DNA of 64,000 bases from Vitis vinifera (taxonomy: Eukaryota; Streptophyta; Magnoliopsida; Vitales; Vitaceae). The first letter of the stretch is position 1, and each line of letters opens with the position of its first letter. The stretch lies in NCBI RefSeq assembly GCF_030704535.1, contig NC_081807.1:17242001-17306000 (forward strand), given 5' to 3'. The notes under the pieces were generated by a model. The model did not search any database and had not been told where the DNA came from. It saw only the letters and a program-made list of their open reading frames with translations. A program made the position numbers and the translations under genes. Positions 32,601 to 45,184 of this stretch are shown here, piece by piece.

Positions 32601-33035
32601 TTGGATCAAAATTTGGATGAAATCTAATCGTTGGATCACCATATAGCCGTTGGGATGCCCTCATTGTCGTTGGATCACATCCAAAATCAATTTGGGCCAT
32701 CGGATGCATAGTCAATTGAATGTTGGAGCTTGGACGAGATCTGGGCTATTAAATCAACGCAGAAGAGCTCACAACTGTCAAGTTAACGGACTAGGGAGCG
32801 GAGCAAGAGTGCCGATTTTTTTTTTCCAAAAAATCATTGAAATATTGGTGATATTTTGCCATCTCATGCGATTATTTTTTAAAAAATCATTGATTAATCA
32901 GCATTTGCCAATATTTCGGCGAAACTTGTCGATTTTTTTCAAAAAATTATCGCATCGAGATTTGCATATGTGTTTCACTTCATTGGTTGCCAATACGCGA
33001 AATTTCACTGATATTATTTGAAATTTTCATCCCTG
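29638..33035 (-). mobile_element. hAT transposon with 8-bp target duplication
   Basis: 3398 bp. The left end CAATGATGAAAATATC and the inverted right end CAGGGATGAAAATTTC form 16-bp terminal repeats with three mismatches. GGCTTTAC stands on both sides (29630-29637 and 33036-33043), a perfect 8-bp target duplication. Removing the insert rejoins the minus copia reading frame (GYSIMSK to AYRVYN), which confirms the ends independently. It carries a decayed transposase on the minus strand. Confidence 0.93.
30700..32350 (-). pseudogene. Decayed hAT transposase
   Basis: Two recognisable regions remain. At 32260-32051 the DUF659-type block GKLLMKKFNLYWTPCVAHCI followed by DLMFEDISK matches the plant hAT transposase core. 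At 31190-30885 the C-terminal dimerisation domain reads SSSVSERNWSTFALIHIKQQ then RLSYPRLEQLVFCYYNMKLK. The upstream motif that should read VVTDN survives as IVTNN near 32285 with a nearby stop. The N-terminal BED zinc finger is not visible. Stops in between make it inactive. Confidence 0.85.
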
Positions 33036-34177
33036 GGCTTTACTCATAATAGAATAGCCTAGGAAGATACCTACATCAAATTTTACATCAAACTTTCCAA
33101 GGTTCTCCCTATCCCTTAGCATATAACATTCACTGTCAAAAGTCCTAAAATATTTAAGATTAGGTTTTCTCCCAATCCATAATTCATAAGATGTCTTCTC
33201 TGTTCTAAGCCTAAGAAAAATCCTATTAGCAGTGTACTACACTATATTAATTCCGCCCAAAATTGCATAGGGATATTATGCATGTGAATCATCACCCTAG
33301 CCATCTCTTGTAACATTATTCTTTCTTTCAGTTACTCCATTTTGTTGAGGAATTCTAGGGGTTGAATATTCATGGTTAATTCCTTTAGACTCGTAAAGGA
33401 GGTTAACATCCACATTGCCAAAATCTCTCCCCAAATCACTTATAATCCTTACAATTGGATGGCCATTTTCACTTGTATTTTATTAAATAAAGACTTCAAA
33501 TGTTATATGGCCTCTGATTTCCCCCTTATAAAACTCACAAAGGAGTATCTTGAAAAATCATCTACTACCACAAGGACATATCTCTTGCCACCTCTACTTT
33601 TAGTTCGCATTAGACATATAAGATCCATTTGAAGAAGATTTAAAGGTCTAGTGGTCATTATCTCCTTAACCTTTTTGTGTGAACTCTTAGTTTGTTTTCA
33701 TTTCATACACTTACCACAAAAGGGTTTAGGTTCACCACTAAGTCTAGGGATAACTCTAACCTTTTTAGTATTCACTAAATGCACAAAGTCCCTATAGTTT
33801 ATGTAACCTCATCTTCTATGCTAGAGCTCAGTAGGATCAAGTTTTTTCCCACTACACATTAGAGGTTTTTGAGAGTTCGGATTTATGGCATAACAATTAT
33901 TAACTGTCCTATATCCTGTGATGACTACCTTTTCCTCTTTATTAACTACCTCGCATAAGTCTTTGTGAAAATTCACTTTATAGTCTTTGTCGCACATTTG
34001 ACTAAAGCTTAAGAGATTTGCTTTGAGTTCTTTAACATATAGAACTCCATCTAGTTTGGGATAACTAGGAATAACTACACTACCCTTTCCTTTTACTAGA
34101 GCTAGGCTTCCATCTCCAAAAGTAACAACCCCACCATAATTTTCAAAAGAAGTGAAGTAGGTTTTATCTCCTATCAT
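33036..34177 (-). pseudogene. Minus copia element: protease tail and integrase
   Basis: From right to left the minus strand encodes MIGDKTYFTSFENYGGVVTF (after the protease active site, 34177-33821), LDGVLYVKELKANLLSFSQM (pre-integrase) and then integrase, broken by frameshifts. Recognisable integrase words include RYVLVVVDDFS near 33570 and LNKMEKLKERIM-type sequence near 33340. It ends at 33036 where the hAT element is inserted. Confidence 0.8.
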
Positions 34178-36296
34178 TATTGAGAACCCTGGATTACTTT
34201 GTTCCCATGCCTTAGATCTCGTAGAGTGAATGCAAATCTATCCTAGGCCCTCTAAATCTATCTCAACAAATAAACAAGTATTCAAGACTTATTCTCAACT
34301 AAACTTGTGAAAACCTTTCTTAAACATTTTGGAGAACAAAAGAAGTCATTTGTCTTGATTTTCTTCAGTCTTAAAAGTGGATGAATGACACTTTTGTATT
34401 GTGTTTGATATTCTTCCATGAGCTTGTTGAAGAATGTGTCAAGCTTGGACTTGATTTTAATCCAAGGGTGGTAAAAACGTGTTCTTGAAGCAAAATTTAA
34501 TTGAGGGTCAATGATGACTTGCTCTCAAGTAAACTTATCAACAATTTCCTCAAGTGTTTTGAAGAAACCCATCCTTGTCTTCTTTAGCTTTGAAGGTGGA
34601 TGAATGACACTTTTGTTTGTGTTTGATATTCTTTCACGAGCTTGTTGAAGAATGTTTGGAGTTTGATTTTGACTTTTGAAGCTTCATTTTTGGATTTAGC
34701 TTCTAGGTTGCATTGTCCTTTTGAGAACGCATCATGCTGAAAGAAAAGAACACTTGTATGTAGAGAAGTTAGAGATTTTAGTTTGGAATCTTCGAATTTG
34801 ACTTCTTTAATACAAAGAGTTTGTTCCTCAGTTTAAGAAGTTTTACCACAGAAATCATAAATCTAAATAATAAAGCCACATGCCTTTGATTTAGATGTTC
34901 CCAAATCGATTCTAATTTATATAGATAACTCCAAAGTCGTAATGGATCTCGTAAACACCATGATCTTTCGCATGATGGCTCTTCCTTGTGTCTAAGCATT
35001 GAAATGGTTGAGATCTCAAGGGTGGAGGCTAGGGTTCTCTCTTTGAACTATAGGGAGAAAATGACATTACATAGAAACCCTAACCCTTAAAGGGGTATTT
35101 ATAGGCTTCCTATTGGGCTTAAGTAACTTAAGCCCACTATAGGCTTGGGTCACTTAATTTAGCCCAAAAAGGTTGTTAATTAATTAGCCATACAAGGCCC
35201 TAATTAATCAATTAGCCTAGTCCAAAGATACCACTCACTTATCCATGTGCAATCTTGCATGATTACTAGAACACCCTTATGCACAAAAGTGAACTAAAAA
35301 ACCTATCCGACCCTCATAAACAGTGTCATCAAGGAATATAAGCTCAGAACAGGGACCATTGGGACCCATAGGAGTACCATCTCCCTCATAATCAAATTCT
35401 AAAATTGACTCAACATCCCATTACAAAGAGTCAACAACACTCTAGTACCCTATGTATATTACAACGAGACACTAAATCTTCGGGTCCGTGACCTACTATC
35501 CACTGGATGCAGACTCTTATGAACTAGTGTCCGTAATCTAACAAAGTAGTGCTATCACCTATCAAGATTACCTCTCAAATCCTTGAGTTTTAGATCCCAC
35601 TTATTATGTGATCAAATGACATACTCTATATCTAAGGAGCATATGTCAAATTCCACTAAAGAAATTACTGTGGCTCAAATTTCATGATTACATGTCCTTT
35701 GGATCACCCAAGGGGACACACTATCTCAATCCCATGAGATATCATGGTGCCTCTACTAAGAATACCTATTGCCACCAACCTCCATCAACAGTGACCCAAT
35801 CTATAGGAATATATGACCACTTTAGGGTAGAACCCATATAGGTCAAAACCTCCTATTGATTTTGGCACAAACTCAATATCTTCTCTAGGTTAAGAGTCCA
35901 TGTAGTATAGTAGTTTGGTAAATCATGAAAATTAATAGCCTTACTTCATGATTCATCATAGGTCCAATCTAGTGTGCATCACAAACACTAGTGCACTCAC
36001 CATGGGAAAGTCATCTCGATGGCCAAGACAAGTCATCCTTCCAATTAGGAGGTGATGCACTACAGTCTCTATTGGATTGCCTAAATCCATGGACCGACTA
36101 TAGACCACTTATCTACTTACAAGGAACTCATGACTTGTATCTTATGTGCAACTCCTAATGCACACAAGTCATGTACAATGTAAGAGGCATGGGTTAAATG
36201 TTCAAATCAATGTCGATATACCAAAGGGATAGTAAAGGTATAGTTAAGTCTAACTTTGTTACATCATGTCTTACTTTTAGGGGCTCAATCCCAACA
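34178..36296 (-). repeat. Solo LTR in the copia protease, with 5-bp target duplication
   Basis: On the minus strand it starts TGTTGGGATTGAGCCCC and ends near GGGTTCTCAATA (a mutated ...CCTAACA-type end). ATCAT flanks both sides (34173-34177 and 36297-36301). It interrupts the protease active-site region between YLDSGCSRHM and IGDKTYF. At 2119 bp it is longer than its relatives, partly because of an internal direct duplication of about 219-bp spacing (GATGAATGACACTTTTGT at 34380 and 34599). No internal retrotransposon genes are present. Confidence 0.88.
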
Positions 36297-36301
36297 ATCA
36301 T

Positions 36302-37359
36302 GTGTCTAGAGCAACCACTATCAAGGTACTGCTCACTAGAAGATTTAACTTTAAGAGCATTTACCGCAACTTGACATTTAGACCTATATTTTCTTAACTA
36401 AACTTGTTTAGTTCTAGGTGATGACTTGGAGGAATTGGATTAACTTCTAGGTTTTTGATTGGTTTTATTCCCTTTCCCATTATTCAAGATGTTAAGGGAA
36501 TTAAAGGCATTTATAAGTCTGTTAATTTGACATTCAAACCTTTCAAGAAATCTAGTGTGGCATCTAAATTAAAAATGTCCAGATTTCTTATAGTGTGTGC
36601 ATAGTGATGTCTTTTTAGGAGATTCTACTTAGTTATGGGTATCATTCTTACCTTTGAAAAACATAATTTCTCCACTAGAGGGAGTTTCATCTTTATTAAT
36701 GTACCTTAATCCTCTTTTATCACCATGGGTTTTGCATTTATCAAGAATTTCATTAAGCACTTTAGTTCTACGGTGAAAATTGTCATTCATAGATGAAGAA
36801 GGCTTATTGCTTTTTATCTCTTGAGTGAGAGCATTATTCTTCTCAAGGAGAGAATGATGTTCAAATTCAAGAAACCTAACTTTCTCAAGCAAATTAGGCT
36901 TTTCAACATTAAGCACATCAATCTTTTTTTTTTTATGAGCTTTAAGAATATCATTATTTTTCATATAACTCTTAATTAATCTTTCGTGCTCAACAACAAG
37001 ATTATCCAAAAATTCAACCCTTTGGTCATCATCACAGGTTCCATAGATGCAACAAAAGCTAAAATGTCATTAGGATCATACCTTGCATTTTCAAAAGTTG
37101 TGGAAAGTACTTTCTTCAGAATCTATGTCACTTTATGTTTTTTGCGTAGACTTTTTACTATTTTTAGGGCTAGGACAATCTTAAGCAGTGTCCTAAACCT
37201 CCATAATTAAAGCATTCAATTTTCTTACCTTTGGAGAAACCTTTTCCTTTCTCATTGGATGATTGTTCATTAGGTCTTTTTCCTTTTCCAGATTCTTGGT
37301 TCTTGTATAACCTTTTATTAAATTTCATGACCCTTTTAATCCTTTTGGCCATATGTGTC
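36302..37359 (-). pseudogene. Minus copia element: gag C-terminus, zinc knuckles and protease start
   Basis: 37359-37170 encodes AKRIKRVMKFNKRLYKNQES and a degenerate zinc knuckle CFNYGGLGHC whose second Cys is Tyr. 37009-36629 encodes a coiled coil (LLEKVRFLEFEHHSLLEKNN, then LNEILDKCKTHGDKRGLRYI), typical of the gag spacer in SIRE/Maximus-like copia. A second decayed knuckle reads CTHYKKSGHF near 36590. The protease start YLDSGCSRHM lies at about 36332-36302, just before the solo LTR. Confidence 0.8.
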
Positions 37360-37364
37360 AATTC

Positions 37365-38975
37365 TGTTAGGAACGCTAGATTTCTCCAATCCCTTACCTT
37401 GGATCATTAAGTGCATGCAAAACTACCCTAAGCCTCTAGATCTTATGCAACGAAAGAAAAAAATCAGATTTTTACAATTCTAAGATCAAAAGGAAAGCCA
37501 TTAGAGGACTTTACCTTTGATTTGGATGTTCCTAAATCAATTCCACTTGGAGAAAATGAAGAATAATGAATCTAGAAGTCTCGTACACCCAATATCTTTC
37601 GCCCAATGACTCGAACCACAATTTTGACACTTCAAAGTGTGGGCTTTGGAATGGATGATCTCTTGACTCTCACTATCTCTTTATTTCTCTGGAGGTAGAA
37701 GACAAAGTCTCTCTAAAAGTTATGGAAACCCTAGCTCTTATGGGGTATTTATAGGGTTCCCTTACTGAGCTTAAGTGACTTGAGTCCACGAAGGATTGGG
37801 ACACTTAATCTAGCCTAAAATGGGTCATAATTGATTAATTAACCATATAAGGCCGTCTAGTTAATCAATTAGCTAAATCCAGAGAACTTGTTCACTATCC
37901 CTTGTGCAACCTTGCTTAATTTCCAAAGCGCCTTTATACACAAGAATGATCTAAGAGTCAATTCATCCCTCATAAACTATGTCATCATGGTATATAAGCT
38001 TAGAGCAGGGACTTTTGGGACCCATATGAGACTAGCTCCCATAGAATCTAATTCTGAAGTTGATTCAACATTCCACTAAAGAGAATCAATTGCACTTTAG
38101 TATCCTATGTAAATAACAATGAGACGAAGCTCGGGGTCCTTGACCTACAATCCACTACATGCAGACTCCTCATGAACTAATGTTCATAATCTAACAAGGT
38201 AGTGTTATCACCTATACAAATTACCTTTCTAATTCTTGAGTTAGAGATCCCACTTATTATGTGATTAATTGACATACTCTAACTCTAAGGAGCATATGTC
38301 AAATTTCCACTAAAGGAAAAGTTATGGTCATAGTCTTTTAGATCACGTGTCCTTTGGATCACCCAAAGAGACACATTGTCTCAATCCATGAGATATCATA
38401 GTGCCTCTATTGAGAATATCTATTGCCACCAACCTCTATCAACAGAGACCTAATCCATAAGGATATATGACCACTTTAGGGTCTTACCCATAGGTCAAAG
38501 CCTCCTGTTAACTTAGCATAAGCTCAATATCCTCTCAAGGTTGAGAGTCCATGCAGTATAGTAGCTTGGTGAATCATGAAAATTGATAGTCTTGTGTTAT
38601 GATTCACCATAGATCCTATCCAATGTGCATCACATGCCTAGCACACTTACCATGGGAAAACCATCTCGACAACCAAGACAAGTCATCCATCCAATTAGGA
38701 TATAGTGCACTATAGTTTCAAATGGATAACCCAAATCCATGAACCAACTATGGACAACTCATTACTCTACAAGGAACCCATGACTTAGATTTTCTGTGCA
38801 ACTTCTAATGCACCCAAGTCATGTACAATGTAAGTGATATGGGGTGTGTATTCTCAAATAACCAATTAATACAAATGAGATATTTATGGGAAACCAAGAA
38901 ACATAATTAAGTAAATTTATAAATGAATCTCAATCTGTTACATCATGTCATGTTTTCCAGGGCTCAATCCCAACA
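37365..38975 (-). repeat. Solo LTR in the copia gag, with 5-bp target duplication
   Basis: 1611 bp. The minus strand starts TGTTGGGATTGAGCCCTGG and ends GCGTTCCTAACA. AATTC is present at 37360-37364 and 38976-38980. Joining the flanks restores the gag frame from DITSEEF to LTHMAKR. Sequence similarity to the LTRs at 34178 and 43295 is extensive (for example the block around GGGACACATTGTCTCAATCC). Confidence 0.92.
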
Positions 38976-38980
38976 AATTC

Positions 38981-39716
38981 CTCACTAGTTATATCATATG
39001 GCATTTCAATATCTTTCTCCTCATTATCATAAGCCTTAAAGGCAGAGCCTTTAGGCTTTTGAGAATTAGGTAGGGTCATCTCATATGTTTGAATAAAGCC
39101 TACAAGTTCATCAACTCTCATGGAATCAATGTTCTTGCTCTCCTTTATGACAGTTGCTTTAGGTCTAAATCTCTTTGGAAGAAATCTCAATATTTTCCTA
39201 ATTACCTTTGAATATGGAATAGGCTCTCCAAGGTTAAACGACGAATTTATAATATCACTTAGTTTAGAATAAAAGGAAGAAAAAAAAAATGATTTTCATG
39301 CATCCTAATATTCTCAAACTTAATAGCAAGCATTTATAGTTTAGAAATATTTACGAAAAATGTACCTTCATGAGTGACTTGAAGAATATCCCATGCGTCC
39401 TTTGCATGCTTGCAATTTTCTATCTTATGAAACTCGTCTAGACAAACACCATTAAAATTACTAAATAAAGCCCTAGCATTGGCTTCACTACCTTCATTAT
39501 TGGCTCTGTCCATTCATGTTTAGGTTTAAGTTCTCCTATTGATTTTCCTTGAGCATCAAGGATCCATGTTGGTCCCTAACCTTATTCAATTGAATTTCAT
39601 ACCCTTTCACCTTGCATTTTGAGGAAAAACATCACACGTGCTTTCCAATGGGAATGGTTATTCCCATCAAAATAGGGTGTACTATTCAAAGGAGCACCAC
39701 TCTTAGATTGTTCCAT
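38981..39716 (-). pseudogene. Minus copia element: gag N-terminus
   Basis: The minus strand begins MEQSKSGAPLNSTPYFDGNN at the ATG at 39716, followed by HSHWKARVMFFLKMQ. It continues through stops to MRFLPKRFRPKATVIKESKN and EMTLPNSQKPKGSAFKAYDN (39190-38981). This is the standard copia gag start (substrate FDGxNYxxWKxRM). It lies 130 bases downstream of the primer-binding site, which supports this start. Confidence 0.85.
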
Positions 39717-39847
39717 ATTGAACTTACAAGATCAATAAAAATTTGATTTTTATCCTATATGATTAATAAAAATTTGATTTTTAAATAATACAAATAATAA
39801 AAATTGAATTTTTAATCAATATGATAAAGACTCAATTTTTTTATCCC

Positions 39848-39859
39848 GCTCTAATACCA
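39848..39859 (-). promoter_or_regulatory. Primer-binding site of the minus copia element
   Basis: The minus strand reads TGGTATTAGAGC, one mismatch from the plant copia initiator tRNA-Met site TGGTATCAGAGC, two bases after the LTR end. Confidence 0.88.
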
Positions 39860-39861
39860 AT

Positions 39862-42840
39862 TGATAAATGGGTATTGCTCTTAATACCACTTGAATAATA
39901 ACCGAAAGTCCAATAGGAACACCCAAAGTGGGGGTGAATGGGTGATTTAAAAAAATTTAAATAAATTGTTTATAATTATGTCTAAACTATGTCTCAAGAG
40001 AAATCAAGGATGTCCTGGATATTCAAATAGGATTTCACCTTAAATAAAAATCTAATTTTTATGGTTAATTGGTATCCAAAGATTATTTAGGAATAAAATA
40101 ATATGATCATTAATATCTGACATATAAGTATTGAGATGTATTAAGGATAATGATAATCACTATAACAACTACCTTAACAAACTCAATCAACAAATGAACC
40201 AAAGGATATCCTGAGAGAAGTTTGGGATAACAATAATTGGTTATAGGTATAACCTCTATAACCACTAAGATAACCAACCTAACATTCTCAAAAGTAATCC
40301 CAACAAATCAATTAAACTATTCAAATAAAATATTTGCAAGAATAAATACATATATATCTTTTAGGAAAAACCTTACAAGATGTTAGGGATGATTAATTTG
40401 ACCTATTCTAGGCATTTCAAACATAATATCAAATATAAAAGATATAGATAATAAGGCATAAGATTTTTTACATGGAAAACCCCCACAAACTATGGAGACA
40501 AAAAAACCACGAGGTTTAAGACCTACCAATCTAAATCCACTATTTGAAATCAAGTTATACAGATTTATTTGACCTTTTTACTCCAAAGACTTACTCTCTA
40601 GCACCTGCAACTTGATCCATGTGTACAACATAGCAACTCTCTATTACTTCCTAGTAGATCCTTATACCACTCAGAAGGCATTAAAGTTTTCAACCCACGA
40701 TTCAAAGATTCAAAGTCCTTGAATGAGAGAGCGGGAATGGTGTGGCAATAAGATTTTCTCACAAGGAATTGCTCTAAAGAATAATAGGTCTCTCAACAAT
40801 CTCCAAGATCTCTATCATCTTTCTAATCTCCAATCTTTAACCCTTAAAGGGTTACAAAGAAGGTATTTATAAGCAAAAGCCATGAGGATTTCAGTATCTT
40901 AAGTTTTCAAATTAGAGTTTAAGTGAAATTCATTCAAAATACGTTTCTAAACTCAGTAGGACTGTCATGACCACTTGAGCACTTCGTTTGAGTGGTTCAT
41001 ACCGCTTGAGCGGGCTAACCGCTTGATTACTACTCAAAAAGAGCACATCTTAAATAATAATTCTTATGAATTTCATATCTTTTGAGTAGTAATTATGCCG
41101 AAGATGCCCAATTAATACATTGTTACCCTTGCAAGAAATCCTAATGATTTTTATGAAGTTTTGGAGCTAATTCAAGGTGATATTGATGTATTAAGTGACA
41201 AAAGAAAGAAATGAAATTGAAGAGGGCAAATAATCTTTTGAGGAAGAAGCAATATAATTAGATTGGGATTTGGAGTCAATTGGATGTAGTTAAAGTGGAG
41301 TAAAAAAAGAAAAAGAAAATGAAGAAAGTACCAAAGAGAAGCTCAAAAACCATATGGTGTAACTTCGCATGACTCTACAAAATAGACCAAAAGAAGGATT
41401 TGTGTTGCAGGCTAAGGAGGATTTGCAAGCTAATTGCGCATGAACATGCAAAAATTGCACACATTCATGCAAAATGGTCCAGAAAGTTGTTGTTGTTATT
41501 GTTACTCCACTAATTTCGCATGACCATGCAAAATTGTTGAGTTAGTATGAAATGATTATTTTTACTGTTAAACTTCAGATTGTTGAATGGAGAAAGTTCT
41601 GGAAGACCTTTTAGATGATGTCAAGTGTCCACTTGACCTTAGCTTATAAATAGGAATTTGAATTTCTCACTAAGGAGTTTTAGAACACTTTTGATTGTAG
41701 AATTTTTTATATTCTCTCTTAATAGAATTATCTATTTTCTTTCACTTTTCCTCATTTTCTTGCTAGCCAAACATGCCTTATGAGACCAAATCTCCAAGCA
41801 TGAGTAGCTAAATCTCATTTTCCTTGAAGAAAAGAGGATCTAGAGGCAAGATCTATGGTGAATTAGAGAAATGAGCTTTAATTACAAAGGTAATTTGATT
41901 CAATTGATTGATTACTTGAATTTGGGAATTTCTCTCTTCAAATTATCTTGAATGACCATTACATTGCAAACTAGATAGATTCATTAAATTCTTAAAGCTA
42001 GATTTAATGAGATCGAATAGTTGTATTGTTTGATTCATTGGAAGATGATTTAAGATGAGTTGAATATATAATTTAAATTGATCTTTTAGATTAAATAACC
42101 TAATTTGAAGAGAAATTAGGTCTAGACTTAAAGCTAAATCTAAAATCGGTTTATATGAGAATTTTAGGTTTTCAATCTAACTTGATGAAAAATACATCTC
42201 AACATCTATTCACCGTGGAAATTGTTTTCTAGAAAATCTTAACTCCGAAAATTCCTTTTCTTTATTAATTTTCTCATATTTTGCATTATATCATTCTTCT
42301 CAATTAGAAATCATTGTTATTTTGATTTTACACAATGAATTGTCAAATCAATTTCAATTGATCACAATCATTTATTTCCTTCCCATTAAATCCTTAATTA
42401 CTTAGAATAATCCATCCCAATGGATGATACCTAAGATCGTTATACTACTGTAACTTTTGCTAAAAAAAACCTTTTTGATTGGGCAAGAGTTACCTTAGCA
42501 TAGTTGAATTAGGTTATAAATTTTGTTTTGATCAAATAAACAACAAAAAATCAATCGATCAACGCTTGAGCGGGATTAACCGCTTGAGTGGTTCATGGTT
42601 CTTGAAAAATCATTTTAAAAACATTTTAAGTCCAAAAATGGCATCGAACCTTTTTATACCTAAAATAAGCCTTATATGCCTCAAGTCAAACCTTTTTAAA
42701 TGTACATGTGGCTTCTTGGTTGGACGAACAATAACCCTTGATCTTTAATGGAGAGCAACTCATTATCTAAAAAGACTTCCATGGCCAAACATTAATTGGA
42801 ATAAAATTGTCAATAAATAAACAAGACTCAATTTCCTAAC
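39862..42840 (-). repeat. 5' LTR of the minus copia element, with an internal insertion
   Basis: The end next to the primer site is CATTTATCA (minus), and the distal end is TGTTAGGAAATTGAGTC at 42840. Total 2979 bp, apparently including foreign sequence at about 41090-42540. A motif CGCTTGAGCGGG-TAACCGCTTGA occurs near 41010 and again near 42560. The LTR borders an older truncated LTR at 42841, into which the element inserted (the flanking pentamer would be TATAC). Confidence 0.7.
41090..42540 (+). repeat. Unassigned repeat inside the copia LTR, with TATA box
   Basis: This stretch looks foreign to the surrounding LTR. It contains three near-identical CGCATGA-CATGCAAAA words (41435-41535) and a plus-strand TATA box in CTTATAAATAGGAATT at about 41644, followed by a pyrimidine-rich leader-like region (41730-41770). 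That is typical of a solo LTR or a TRIM-like element in plus orientation. I could not find matching ends or a target duplication. Confidence 0.35.
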
Positions 42841-45184
42841 ATATACTATCACCCTCTACAAGATTACCTTTGTCGTCCTCGAGTCTAAGATCTTTCTATT
42901 ATGTGATAAACGAGCATACTCTATCTTTCTAAGAGCATAAGTCAAATTCCACTTAAGGAATTATTATGATCACATATTTCATGAGCACATGTCCTTAGAA
43001 TCACCCAATAGGACATGTTGTCTCAAACTAATGAGATATCTTGGTGCCTATTTTAAGAATATTTGTCACCATTTTCCTTAATCAATAGTGACCCAATCTA
43101 TATGGAATATATAACTAACTTAAGGTCTTACTCATAGGTTAAAGCCCTTGATAACCTTAACACTAACTCAATATTCTTCCAAGGTTGGGACTTCATGTAA
43201 TATAGTAGCTTGGTGAAGTCATGAACTACCCAATAGTCAATGTCATGACTCACCATATGTCTTATCTAATGCGCAACCATACATACTAGTGCACTGTTAG
43301 GAAAAAAACCCTTGAAAACATTATGACATGATGTAACAAAAGATAGTTTCCTTAATAAATATGTTTATTTATGATTATGGTTTCTTTCTTCTGTCCTTAT
43401 TTGCATTAATTAAGTAGATGAACACTCACACCCTTATCACTTACATTGTATATAACATAGATACATTAGGAGTTACATCGAAGATCCAAGTCATAGGGAT
43501 GATAAGTAGTTTATAATCAATTCATAAATTTAGGCAATCCATTAGATACTATAGTGCACTAACTCCTAATTGGAGGAATGACTTGTCTTGATTATTGAGA
43601 TGGTTTTCTCATGGTGAGTGAATTAGTGTGTATTGTTACACATTAGACCCAACCTATGGAGAATCATGACATTAGCTATTGGGTAGTCATGATTCACTAA
43701 GCTAGTATACACTTAGACTCTTAATATTGAGAGGATATTGAACATATGTTAAAATCATTAGAAGGTTTTGACATATGAGTGAGTCGCTAAAGTGATCATA
43801 TATTCCCTATGAATTGGGTCACTGTTGATGAAAGCTAGTAGCAACAAGAATTCTCAATAGAGGCATCATAATATCTCATGGGTTTGAGATAATGTATCCC
43901 TTTAGATCATCATGAGGACATATGATTAGGAAAACTATGGTCATAGTATTAGCTCTTTAATTGAAATTTGACATATGCTAGTTGTGAGCAAGAGTATGGT
44001 AGTTGTAAAAGAATTCGTAACTCAATGATTGGAAATGTAATTTTTAGAGATTGATAAAATATACCTCGTTAGATTATAGACATCCATTCATAGGGTGTTT
44101 GCAAGCAATGGATAGTAGGTCTCGAATCTGAGTTTTGCCTCATTGTAATATATATATAGGATACTGAAGTGCAATTGACTCTTTTGTATTGAGATGTTAA
44201 GTCAATTTCAAAATTGGATTTTAAAGGAGTTGATATTTTCTTGTGGTCCCAATGATCCTCATTTGAGCTCTAGATTCATGGTGGTGCCATTTTAAAGGTA
44301 TTTTTAGGTTTCAAATTTATGTGTTCATAAGGGCATTTTGGTAAAAACGTAAGGTTGCAGTTGGATCATATATATATTCTTTTTGGATTAAGTTAATTAA
44401 TTAATTAGAACTCGAGAGATCTAGATTAAGTGACCTAAGCCCAAGTTGGACTCAAGTAACTTAAGCCTATGAGGAAGCCTATATAGATCCCTTAAGGGTT
44501 TAGGGCTTATTTTCAAACAATTATCTTTCAGACTCTAAAGATAAACCTTAGTCTCCCTCTCTAAAGAGAAGACCATGCTTCTCTTATGCATGGATCTGTG
44601 ATATAGAGTGATTGAGTAGAGATTGCTTGGTTGGTGAGGCCTACGATTTATTTTACACAACTTATGCAGATAGGACTTGATTTGGGAGCATTCAAATCAT
44701 AGGTATGATATCTAAACTCTGTAGTTCTATGTTTTTAATGGTTTTTATTACCATGTTTTTTTTTTGTTGCACTATATTTAATGAGCCTTAGGATTAGTAG
44801 CATGCACCATAATAGATATAGGGTTAGGGGTGGAGAGATCTAGAATTTTCCAACATGTACTCACCATGGAAAACCTATCTTGATGACCAGGATAAGTCAT
44901 TCGTCTAATTAGGATACTACTAGTGTACTACAACCTCAAATGGATTGTCCAAGTCCATGAACCAATTGTAAATGAGTCATCAACTTGTAAGAAACCCATG
45001 AATTGAATCTTCCATGTAATCATGCACTCAAGTCATATACAATGCAAGTGATGTTAACCCAAATGCTCAATATATATAATTCATATATAGGATAGAAAAA
45101 GGAGAATAGGAAATCATAATATAAGTACCAATGAAATCTATTAATTATTACATCATCTCATGTTTTCAAGGCTCTGTCCCAACA
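42841..45184 (-). repeat. Older truncated LTR split by a younger solo LTR
   Basis: The right end reads CTCTGTCCCAACA (minus start TGTTGGGACAGAGCC). Its two parts (42841-43294 and 44861-45184) align in order with the solo LTR at 37365-38975, for example TATCACC-CTACAAGATTACC and CACCATGGAAAACC-ATCT. The left end is missing because the minus copia element inserted at 42840. Hence this LTR predates both neighbours. Confidence 0.8.
43295..44855 (+). repeat. Solo LTR in plus orientation nested in the older LTR
   Basis: 1561 bp starting TGTTAGGAAAAAAACCC and ending AATTTTCCAACA. The flanks are TGCAC (43290-43294) and TGTAC (44856-44860), a 5-bp target duplication with one difference. The unoccupied site is seen in the related LTR near 35997 (CTAGTGCACTCACCATGGG). 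It carries a (AT)-rich promoter-like zone, and no genes. Confidence 0.85.
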
